Below, one piece after another: positions 54,814-64,000 of a DNA stretch of 64,000 nucleotides. How positions within the stretch are numbered: the first letter of the stretch is position 1; each line of letters begins with the position of its first letter. Position numbers and translations under genes: made by a program. Location: positions 8,582,205-8,646,204 of the forward strand of contig OX422187.1 of assembly GCA_949130485.1 (NCBI GenBank), given 5' to 3'. This DNA is from Agelas oroides. Taxonomy: Eukaryota > Porifera > Demospongiae > Agelasida > Agelasidae. The notes under the pieces were generated by a model. That model worked only from the letters and a program-made list of their open reading frames with translations. It was not told the DNA's origin and searched no databases.

Positions 54814-55923
54814 CCTAGCTAATACAGCTAATATAGCTAGAGGTGTCACAAACTTCATACTCAAGGAAATCAAAACAGATCTTGAAAGTCCTCAACATTC
54901 ACAACCATTCTCAATTATTGGTTAGAGAATGGCAATACAAGGTCCATAATTATGTTGCGCAATTTGTGCTGGTGGATTCAGCTTTCATTCACTGGGCAGC
55001 AGATGCTGCATGAGACTTATGGTGGTGTAGAGCCTGAGGGAAAGCTTGCTAATGTTTACCACAGCTTTGCGATATGTCCTCAGAGGCTGTTCGTGGTTCA
55101 GTTTCAATTTCTCGATGTGGAACAACAGATGATATTGTTATCAAGTTCTAGGAACCCCTCCTGAGTAATGAGTGTCAGTAAATTTGTTTATTCATGTCTG
55201 TTGAAACACAATATATTGGGTATTCTCTGACTAATGGGCCACCCTGGCCGTGATTGTTATTAAAATCTCATTCATTCATTCATTCAATTTCAGCTAGAAC
55301 CCAATCCCAAGCCAGCCTCATTTAGTGGGTTGCTAAAATCTAATTTTTGCTGCAGAATAGGACAAGAAGTCAAACTTGGTGCATCCAAGAGTGTTCCACC
55401 TTACAGATAATTGCATTGTGCTTTTGTGAGCAAATACACATTACTGGCTTTAGTCAGTATTGTTCCAGCTGCCTTGTGCACATTTTACCATGCATACAGA
55501 TCAGACTACAAACCTAGTTCCATTCGATTGCAGTACAGAAAAACAGTCGCTTTTGTTGTACCATTCCACACACGGTCCACCAAGAATGTAAGGTGGCAGA
55601 GAACCATGTTACTTTCAAGGTCGACAAACCTGGAATCCAAGCTGATAGACTTCTCTCTGTCTTGTTAAACTTTTAGTGCACAGTCAGTTTTGGGAGTCTT
55701 CATCCGTTCACTGTCCGTAAAATTGGGGATTTTCCCCATTTCCTGCCGGCATTGGCATCCAATAATCAGTTTATAATTAAGTTAGTTAAGATGTGGGCTG
55801 GCGGAACCCCTAATGTGGTGGTCGGAACTTTGAAGATAAGCTTAGATCGACTTAAAAAAACAAAACAAGGAGTTTTAGTAGAGTGCTGTAGTGTGAGTAG
55901 TTCGTAGTGCCTGCTTGTGAAAG

Positions 55924-57050
55924 CTAGTAGTCTCGTCCCCAGACCCTCCGCGCCACGCCCCGTCGGAAAATTAGAGAGGGAAAAAAGGAAGGAGGGTCCA
56001 TGGTCTGGTAAACGGGCAGACTACTTCGTGCAACTCCGCTGGAATGTTAGCGGAGCTAATTAAAACGTAATTATCAAAGCTGATTGCATATTTGTGGGAA
56101 ACAGTGAGAAATGGCGGCGAACACCAGTGTACAACGAGCTCTCAAGTTTTCTGTCGACAGACTGGGCTATGAAAGCCTGAAGCCCGAGCAAGAAACAGTA
56201 GTTCGGGAGTTTTTAAGCGGTTACGCTTGTTTGCTGACAACATGAGAGGAAAAGAACGATCGATTGTTATATGTGTATCACCCCTAACGTCGTTGATGGT
56301 CGATCAGAAAGCCATGTTTGTCCCAAGAGGAATGTCAGCACAGTTTGTAGGTGAAGCGCGGTGCGATCCCCAGGCCGTGGAAAGCGTTCGTGAAGGCAAG
56401 GCGCAGTTATTCATAAGCCCAGAGTCGCTTTTGTCGAATCCCAGCTGGCGAGACATGCTTCGCACTGCAGTCTACCGGGATAATCTGAGTGGATTCGTGG
56501 CAGTTTGTTTACTTAACGCCGCGCGTGCGGTTAATTAATGCAAATATTATGGATTCCCCACATTCTTCCGCTACGTCCGCTGCAATGCCCGTTTACCATA
56601 GTCTCGGAACCAGACCCTCGAAAAATCGAAATGGAGGGTCTGGTAAACAGGGCGGGGTGGAAGTGTACACTGCGGAATGTTAGGAATTTTATTAATTGCG
56701 GGACCTTCCGTAGCCAGTAGAACTTTCTGATGAACCAGAAACTCGCACAAACGTTCTAATCTTTCCCGCTGAGTGTTCACAGCTTTCTAAAACGAAGCAA
56801 AACGCGAAGACAGCTCCCGTGCGATTAGCATTTCTAATTAACGCACATCAGAATGCTAATCAAAGGCCAATCGGAAGTGCGCCTGCATACCGGGCGCAGT
56901 GTACACTTCCACCCCATCCGAAATACCAGACCCTCCTTTTCGATTTTTCGAGGGTCTGGATCCGAGACTACGTTTACCAGACCCTCCTTCCTTTTTCCCC
57001 TCTCCAATTTTCCGACGGGGCGTGGCGCGGAGGGTCTGGGGACGAGACTA
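55924..57050. mobile_element. Non-autonomous transposon carrying gene fragments (right)
   Basis: Mirror of 8305-9443, bounded by GAAAG at 55919-55923 and 57051-57055. It is 12 bp shorter than the left copy, which equals the 12-bp difference inside the helicase fragment. Confidence 0.75.
56111..56510 (+). pseudogene. RecQ-like DNA helicase fragment (right arm)
   Basis: Mirror of 8845-9256, starting at ATG 56111. It has lost an additional 12 bp, including the codons of the GKS remnant that survives in the left arm, so no part of Walker A is left. The downstream piece with VSPLTSLMVDQ is preserved in another frame. Confidence 0.75.
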
Positions 57051-57893
57051 GAAAGCAAGCTTGTGTCTAGAAGCAGTAGAAAGGCTACAGTGGCCAATAC
57101 TGTACTCATTGGGCAGGCCCAGGTCTTGCGATCGTATGCCAAGCCTAGTAGGTGATCGTGGCCCGGTGCTTCGAGTGCTGGGCTGGGCTTTAACTAGAAT
57201 GCGCAATATATCGTTGGTACTACGTTGCCATTGACAAGAAAGCTGAAGAGTGGTTGTGTGTGGAACAGAGCCGTGAGTTGTTTAGCGACGTAAGGGGGAG
57301 AGGTGGGGCTAGTAATGCTTGCTTGCACTCGTGAATGAGCCCCTTCCGTAGACAAGCTGTGAATTTTTTGAAATGTGCATTCATTTTGGTGCGGTCAAAG
57401 TTGTCCATTCCAAGAGTAGTGACAAGCATGAGTCTAGCCTGACTTTGGGAGTAGCTCTGAACAAAAGCTGGCACAGAATGATTTGAGATACATTGGTCAC
57501 GCTACCTACAGTGAGCATGTAGATGCGTCCATCGAGTGGCAATTTTGGCTCATGAATATATTAATAAGCTACTAAAACCCCTTTTTAAATTAGACAAAGC
57601 AAGATTGCCCTAAACCAAACCCTAACCCTGAAACTAGGAGTGACACTGGTCCTGACTGTAACCCAGGTTTATGTTTTCGTTAACCTCCGCCGAGTGACTT
57701 CCGCCGCCACCTTAATTTGATGATTCTTATGACCTCTTCTGCCTACAGCTACCAATTATGCTTTGTCATTATCTATGGTACAGAATGAGATAACTCATGT
57801 TATAACAAAGTTGAAAACACCTAACATCAAATTTGGTACATGAATCTAAAAAGTACATAAGGCAACTAAATCAGTAAAACACTTAGGTGGGAA

Positions 57894-58631
57894 CTAATTG
57901 AAAGAGTAAACTTCATGAGTTTCACTGATGACTCGATCTGGACGATCTGGAGGGAAGAAAAAACGAGTAACCCCTCTCGCAAAACCTCTGCCCAGCTGAC
58001 GGTGGGAGAGAACGAAATCTGTTGCCATCCAGCCTTCGTTTGGCACCGTGCGAATGGGGAAATCTGTGTAAGCTAGGATCGATATTGGTTGTTGGGCACA
58101 TGCATCATAAAGTAGGTCATAGCCATAGAAAAAGCTATCACGCAGTACAACAAGGATCCCATCCTCGCCGCCATATGTCCCATGTATCATCATATCTCCA
58201 GTGAAATCCACCTGAAAGCCACCAATTCCCACCGGAAAGCATCTAGTAGTTGTTTTTCCATTCACCATCCAGCGGTTGTAAGGAGCTGTGATGTTGAATG
58301 GGAATGCTAGAAAATAGAATGTTGCATTTCCAATGATTCGTTGTCCCCGGTCATTAGGCTGTACAGAAGAAAAATTAAGACCAAATCGTGTGTTGTAATG
58401 ATTCATGGCATTCTGCATTTCCTGTTGGATTTCTTCATCTGTGAAGCGCAAATTCTGTCGGTAGAAGTTCATTTCAGGATCAGCTAGCTGTCCCAGAACT
58501 GACCTGGGAAGGTCTATGGTGCTGACAATTGGGATCACAGCTTGCAGTCGTTCCTCACATGATTGGGCCCTAGAAGTGTGCAGCATAAGAAGGCCAAGGA
58601 AGGCCACACAGATCCATGTTGCGGACGACAT
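57894..58631 (-). CDS. Secreted protein of unrecognised family, 245 aa (right-arm copy)
   Basis: Mirror copy of 6724-7461 encoding an identical 245-residue protein, with the same signal peptide, three cysteines and three sequons. The two arm copies face inward, towards the spacer. Complete protein identity, while surrounding arm DNA carries indels and substitutions, is compatible with recent duplication, gene conversion between arms, purifying selection, or the arms being two haplotypes. The putative 5'UTR intron lies at 58632-58726, with its acceptor directly before the ATG. Confidence 0.9.
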   Translation of the reverse strand: MSSATWICVAFLGLLMLHTSRAQSCEERLQAVIPIVSTIDLPRSVLGQLADPEMNFYRQNLRFTDEEIQQEMQNAMNHYNTRFGLNFSSVQPNDRGQRIIGNATFYFLAFPFNITAPYNRWMVNGKTTTRCFPVGIGGFQVDFTGDMMIHGTYGGEDGILVVLRDSFFYGYDLLYDACAQQPISILAYTDFPIRTVPNEGWMATDFVLSHRQLGRGFARGVTRFFFPPDRPDRVISETHEVYSFN

Positions 58632-58726
58632 CTGAAAATGGATGAAGAAAATAATTATTCACTGTGTACATGGTGACATGCATACTCAGTGATGATAAAG
58701 CAGACTTAGTTGCAGGTAATATTCAC
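58632..58726 (-). other. Putative 5'UTR intron of the 57894-58631 gene
   Basis: Mirror of 6629-6723. On the minus strand the acceptor CATCCATTTTCAG ends immediately before the ATG, and the donor CAAAG|GTGAAT lies 95 nt upstream. Confidence 0.6.
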
Positions 58727-59792
58727 CTTTGGCTGCCACGTTTTCTTGCAGAGCTTATTCACTGATGTTTCTTGCGCTTCAGTTAACCACTTTTGCACTG
58801 GATACTTGTGTTACCAGCTGTAATAGTTCTATGTTTATTGTTGCGGAATCTGTTTCCTGCTGTTGTGGTTTCTGTGGTTGCAAGGAGCAATAAAAGTGCC
58901 ACCATGGCAACTTATTCAGTCACCATGGTTGCTATGCAACAAATTAAACTAGCATTGGGCAACCTTATATCTGTTACAAATTAACCAAACCACAGTGGTG
59001 TATATATATATATCATATCAAAAACAGTTTTAACCACAGAGTGGTTACCCTGGTTGCAGACAAAAAGTGGTTATGAGAACTTTACTTTGGTATTGAAGAG
59101 TAATTGCATAAAGCAACCCAAGGGACAGCTTCCCAGTTCATCTTACAACCACAATACACTGAAAACCCTCATAACATCCTCTCGGCTGGTTGTGGGGGTG
59201 ATATAACTTTTTGTTGTTATATCAGAAGATCTAAGGAATAATTATGGTCAGAAGATTTTATGGTGGAACCTATTTGGATTACAACAACTTCATCTTGTTT
59301 GTAAGCACCTACACTCACATAGCTAGGCAGCCCTCAAAACAAAGGTACCATTACCACACAAATGGTAGTGAATTGCTGATTTGAATGTAACGGCTAATTT
59401 TTACTAGTAGTTTGTCTGATTGCAAGCAAGCCATCAACATGAGATGAGATAAAAATCCAACTTGTAGCCAAGGCCACTTGATAGTAGACACTAGTGCTTA
59501 TTATCCTATTTAGGGCCTGACTTGGAAACTATAGGATACCACAAACCTGTGTATTGGTTGCTAGGATACCACAAACCTGTGTATTGGTTGCTGGGATACC
59601 ACACACTCTTGGGTTGCTATAACACCATAGCCTCCTTTCCAGGCTTCCACTGCTGCTAAAGACTAAGTTAACCATGATCATCGATCTGTTATATAGTTAA
59701 CCATGAGCCTGCATGTACTGAAGATCGGGACTTTTCACATTAAGAATAGTTTGTGTGAAACAATTTTGCTTTCTTATAGTTATCTAGTTATC

Positions 59793-59796
59793 TATA
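59793..59796. other. Empty site of the 463-bp foldback element (TATA)
   Basis: The right arm reads GTTAATCC-to-CTAGTTATC continuously across this point, with TA-TA where the left arm has TA-[element]-TA. Both flanking TA copies remain. That fits excision retaining both target copies, or insertion between pre-existing TA repeats without duplication. Confidence 0.75.
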
Positions 59797-61828
59797 GTTA
59801 ATCCATTATATTTTAATGGGTTAAATGTTACAATATATGGCCATGGTCCAGCCCCTTTAAAGACTCATGGCTAACATATTGGTAGGCAAATGATGACTGC
59901 ATCAGAAGGTCTCTGAGAAAAACAAAACAGTATGATCTAATTGTAAGGTTTTGAATAATCACATTGCAATTGTGAATGGTTGATACAAATTCGGCTAAAT
60001 TTGGCCAACTACCAATGAGCTCAACAACGGAGGCGATTGCTGATTTCTGCTCTGAAGCACAGTCTGAGTGTAATACACAAAGACTAGCTAGCTCTTTCAC
60101 CTATAATTTCTGTGATATGATAATCAACTTTACTAGCTGTAGTGCACTCACTTTCAGTCTCTAATTTCTTCTCACCAGGGGTAACATTATAGTATGACCC
60201 TAGATCTAGAGAAGCAGCAGTGCATGACACATGGGACCCAGTTTGCAATTGTATAGTTTCCCTTGTAGCTAACATGTAAGTCTAAACTTCTCTCTCCCAC
60301 ACCAATGACCATGGTGTGAAGCACTGCATTATTGCCTGGCCCACTCTATACTTAGCACCTACCTATGCGCTGTCCCTGGGTATTCTGGTGCTCAAGTAAC
60401 ACAAAAAATGAATGCATAATTTTGCATGTGGTCTGTAGAGAAGAAGAGGAGGAAGATTTATCAAATCCACAGCTGCCGCTGTGATTATCACTGCATTCTA
60501 TGAACAATGGGTACTGTCAGGTCTAATGCTAACTTGTGTGTGTTTTGGACAAACACACGGTGCAGTCAACTTGGTCAAGGCTATTCAAACTGTGTGAAAA
60601 AAAGTTTGTCATCCTTTCCATTCATTAGCACACTGTTATAAATGGGCAGTTCACCAGAATTTCACCTCCCCCTTTCCCGTTTTGTTCGTTGTGGCACAAT
60701 CCATTGTGAGCAGCATTTCTGTGTGGGATGTGCATCTCGCTAGACTATATTGCTAAGTGTTTACAATTAAAGTATTAGTGACTAGTAAGCCATCATAGCT
60801 GTACACACAACAAAGGACTCATGCACCAAACAGCAGAAGGCACAGTCTGAACATACAAGTCTAAAGGTATTTACTCACAGGCCAACACAATAAAGGCTTT
60901 TGTTTGTAGTGCTTCTGTTGACAGTGCTTTGGTTATCTAAAAAAATCCAACTTGAGCTCACAATCCTTCAGATCTCAACCACAGAACATCTGGAGTCATT
61001 TGCTGCCATGGCTACTGAAATGCAGTTGTAGTGAATCTCTCACAGATGTTCTCAACAAATGCTGTTCCTTTGAGAACTAACCTAAACAAGACACTACTCA
61101 CGTTTGTTTGTAGTGGTGGTGGTGTCCTTGGGTGTCTCTAATCGCTGGACTGGAATATGGAATGGAATGGTGGAATGGAATGGAATGGAACGGTGAATGT
61201 ACACAATTATAGCTAACTCGTGTGACTGGTGTGGTTCTTCAAGGTTGAGCTAGCCACTATGTGCCTAGGGCTCTTTTCTCACCGCAGAGTCTATACGGGC
61301 AAGTCCAGTGTTGCCACATTCTTCCTTGTTTGGTATCATGATGTCACGGTCAGAACTCGGGGTCCCCGGAGACTAGCTACTGTATCACGCATGGGGGCAA
61401 CAATTACTACTGGAAGGAGGCTTAATTTGATACCTAGGAGTGACCAAGGATTGAGGTGCACAGACGAAGATGCACAGACAAAGACCGAAGTGAAGAGACT
61501 GAGGATTGAGCACTACTAAATTTCTACCATCACATTTTTGTCCATGAAGGCAATTCCATAACTATAGTCTCACGAAACCAGACTCTTGCTTTTCATTCGA
61601 GAGTCTGTCTTTGCAAGACTGTAATAACAAAGCATCTGATGATGAGCCAGTAATGGTACGATGCATGCTTGGATATAGAAGCATGACGGTGGCCAATGCC
61701 ATACTTGTTCATAAAACTTCTGCGTTGCGATAACAGCCCTAGAGATACACTAAGTAGCTCAACCTAGATAGAGCAGCGCCAGTTACACGAGTTAGTTTTG
61801 TTTTTGTTTTTGTGTTATTGTATTATAG

Positions 61829-61897
61829 GTATTGCAGAATGGGTCCCATGTGTCATGTACTGCCGGTTCACTAGGTCAATCTGTAATGTTGCTCCTG
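61829..61897 (+). pseudogene. 69-nt symmetric phase-1 cysteine exon (right arm)
   Basis: Mirror of 2990-3058 with identical coding content and splice signals. The pattern C-x3-C-x6-C within 23 residues suggests a fragment of a secreted, disulphide-bonded protein. The downstream neighbour on this strand is the EGF-like exon at 63104. Confidence 0.35.
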
Positions 61898-62287
61898 GTG
61901 AGATCAAAGGAAAGACTGAATCAGCTACCACTGTAAACACTATACAACTATACACTACTGCTAGCAATTATGTTAGCATACAATACTAAAAGCACAATCA
62001 ACAGTCTGAGTTTAATACTCATTAATTAGCTCTTTTACCAATGATGGCCTCAGCAATCATGGGAAGCCTGGCCAAGGACACTTTTATTATGTAGAAGCTG
62101 GAAACCAGTTAGCCATGTATGAGTCTAGACATTTCGGAAAAAAAAAAAAAAAGAAGAAAATTAGCAGTTTTGTATCGAGAAAGGGAGCACTAACACCGGC
62201 TGGCACATCGATGCTCATCATGTGCAACACATACATAAAGTGCAAAGTCAAAACATAATGGGATATGGGGATGGGGCATTCATGGCT

Positions 62288-62794
62288 TAGCCCTTTAAAC
62301 CCTGAATTTTCTTGAGACTAGTTTTAGCCTATGCATGCACTTAACGCACCGTATCTCCAGTTCTGTCCAAGCTCTGACTCCAAAACTGAACCCAACTTCA
62401 CTTCCAGCCTTAGCAAGCAGACTCGTGACCTTAACCATGCCCACTCATTAACGAGCACGCAATAGTCAGCACTCTCGGTTGTCAAACACCCGCTCAGAGC
62501 CCAAGCAGCCTTCCCTGCCAGAAATGAATCCCCTACAAGGTAAGAGTAGCATTTTCTAAGCCTGTCCATGCAGCCAGGGTAAGAATTGCCCACCCGGTCC
62601 CAACCACGGCGCTTTGAGAGCCAAGCCTAGCAGCCACCATGTGCATGTCACCCTGCGGGTGACCACACCCACCTCCCCTTGTCCCACCATTTCTGCTGAT
62701 GCAGAACCAGCACGCACAGCGCGCAGAGACTATCTTTTCTGCACAGTGCGCAGTATGATGTACCAAATGTGCACTATAGGGTTTAATGGGTAAA
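62288..62794. mobile_element. TTAA-type non-autonomous element 'T' (right arm)
   Basis: Mirror of 2091-2597, with the same degenerate termini and internal blocks. It has no coding capacity that I can support. Confidence 0.6.
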
Positions 62795-63103
62795 GGATGG
62801 GGCAGTTATGGCTCAAATGGGTGGGGCAGTTATGGCAAAGTGAGTTATTGTTCTTTGGGAGATATGCTTGAAAACACTTGTCTTCAAGGGAGTACCCTTT
62901 CCGGTCATCGCATGACCACGGGTTTCAGTCCCTTTGAATTCCCGACCAGTGGCCTACTACAGAAAGGACGGGAAAACTCCCCGCCTAAGGCTTGCTTTGA
63001 GGAGTCCAGCTCTTGGTTGGCATTCACAGTGCTATGAATATTCAAAATACTAAACAAATTGGGGGTGGGGCTCAATGGGTGGAGTTATCATAATATTAAC
63101 TAG

Positions 63104-63248
63104 AGGGATGGGCGAATGGTCAACGTACGGGCTCCCGCTGTCGTTCTTAGTGGGGCGTCTGGGAGGCTTGTGCTTGGATGGTAGGTGTTCTTGTACCGAA
63201 GATTCTTTCGCTGGACATTCGGGTCTGTACTGCGGCGACTTTCTCACG
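63104..63248 (+). pseudogene. EGF-like exon fragment (right arm)
   Basis: Mirror of 1637-1781, with the same acceptor, donor and cysteine pattern. On this strand the order of coding-like pieces is 61829-61897 (short cysteine exon), this EGF-like piece, then the cysteine-rich segment from 63834. If they are exons of one gene, transcription would run outward past the window edge at 64000. Confidence 0.4.
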
Positions 63249-64000
63249 GTGAATATTTATTATGTACTAGCTGGAAGCCAGTTAGCCATGCACGAGTCTA
63301 GGCAAAGAAGAAAAAAAAGAAAATTAGCAATCACACTTGTTCTTAATTTTTGCTCAAATTCGTACGAACCATTCATAATTGGAATTTGCTTCAAATGCTG
63401 ATTTCTACAATCAGACCATATACTTGTTTGTTTCACTTAGGGCCCTCCTGGATCAGAGGGCATAGTGGTCTTTTGACTTCTGCTCCCTCAGTTCTATTCC
63501 AGCACTCCTCTGTGGCACAATAACTTGTGACTGAAGAATTGAACATTTAGTGTACCTTGTGAGACTATACCTGGTATAGTTAGCCTATACCTAGAATATA
63601 ATTGCATATACCTATGAACAAAGCAAAGTTGCCAGCCATGCATGTGCTAATACTATAGCAAAGAACACTCTCATGTTGAAGCACTACAAGACGGTGTAGG
63701 CTACAAACAAACATGATTAGTGTCTTAGCTCTCAGACTATAAACTTAACTCACTTAGACTAGTAATGTCATGGGAAGGATATGGAACCTACATTGTATTA
63801 GTCGTACTTCTCTTGTTTGTTTGTTTTGTGCAGTGTGTACAGCTCTGTTTTCAGTAGTTTATGTATATACTTCTACCATGTCCCACCCTCCATCTTATAT
63901 TTGCACTATTTTTAGTGACAGTTCTTGTGCCTGTAATTCAAACTCTATCGGCTACAACTGTTTGTATGGCACTAGTCATTGTCAGTCTTATTCTTATGCA

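Larger units (their letters stand above)
55592..57711 (+). mobile_element. TTAA-type element 'X', right arm, with nested insertion
   Basis: Mirror of 7644-10070 without the 295-bp duplication. It starts GGTGGCAGAG after GTAA and ends CCGCCACC before TTAA. The nested element occupies 55924-57050. Confidence 0.75.
43542..64000 (-). repeat. Right arm of giant inverted repeat (partner 869-22133)
   Basis: This is the reverse-complement copy of the left arm and still matches at the last base of the window, so the repeat continues past 64000. It lacks the 463-bp foldback transposon, one copy of a 295-bp tandem duplication, one 41-bp minisatellite unit and 12 bp of a helicase pseudogene that the left arm has. 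Its GAAA microsatellite is about 13 bp longer. Unless listed separately, stretches of this arm without a gene entry hold the mirror images of the left-arm repeats and no additional gene that I can see. Confidence 0.97.

Overview
The window looks like a repeat-rich metazoan nuclear genome: short GT-AG introns, LINE reverse transcriptases, a pogo-like DDE transposase, PIF1/Helitron-type helicase debris, many small inverted-repeat transposons (MITEs) and degenerate TTAGGG/CCCTAA-like blocks. Repeats starting with AGTCTCGT(C/G)CCCAGACC and CCTCGTTCCCAGGCC, and a CxxC zinc-ribbon repeat protein, resemble what I know from sponge and cnidarian genomes. A demosponge is my best guess, but this is inference. 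I see no rRNA, tRNA or CRISPR, and no prokaryotic gene organisation.

The dominant structure is a giant inverted repeat. Bases 869-22133 reappear in reverse complement at 43542-64000, around a 21.4 kb non-palindromic spacer (22134-43541). The right arm still matches at the window edge, so the palindrome extends beyond 64000; the partner of bases 1-868 lies outside. The arms look about 98-99% identical by eye. They differ by discrete events: a 463-bp foldback transposon present only on the left, a 295-bp tandem duplication only on the left, one 41-bp minisatellite unit, a 12-bp indel in a helicase pseudogene, and microsatellite length changes.

Arm layout, left coordinates: decayed cysteine-rich and EGF-like exon fragments on the minus strand (788-3058); a TTAA-flanked repeat (2091-2597); the foldback transposon (5098-5560); an intact secreted-protein gene (6724-7461); a large TTAA-type element 'X' (7644-10070) holding a nested MITE (8305-9443) that carries a RecQ-like helicase fragment; a 41-bp minisatellite inside an inverted-repeat element (10849-11474); a TTCT microsatellite; a broken PIF1/Helitron helicase (13548-14206, minus); then nested MITEs and apparently non-coding DNA to 22133.

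Spacer layout: a 665-bp CAGTGGCGG element; two minisatellites; a pogo/Tigger-like transposase (25108-26211); a 46-bp tandem array; a (GT)n tract; diverged units of about 250 bp (repeat R); a paralogue of the secreted-protein gene (30306-31031, minus); a nested TTAA structure in which two identical 1020-bp X copies flank 680 bp and the whole interrupts an older X (34217-37931); a LINE (38953-40895); a zinc-ribbon ORF; a second LINE tail; a 26-bp array; and a TTAA element ending 7 bp before the right arm.

The only convincing intact protein genes are the three members of one secreted-protein family: two identical arm copies and one diverged spacer copy. Each has a putative 5'UTR intron ending exactly at its ATG. 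Everything else with coding potential is transposon-derived or broken.
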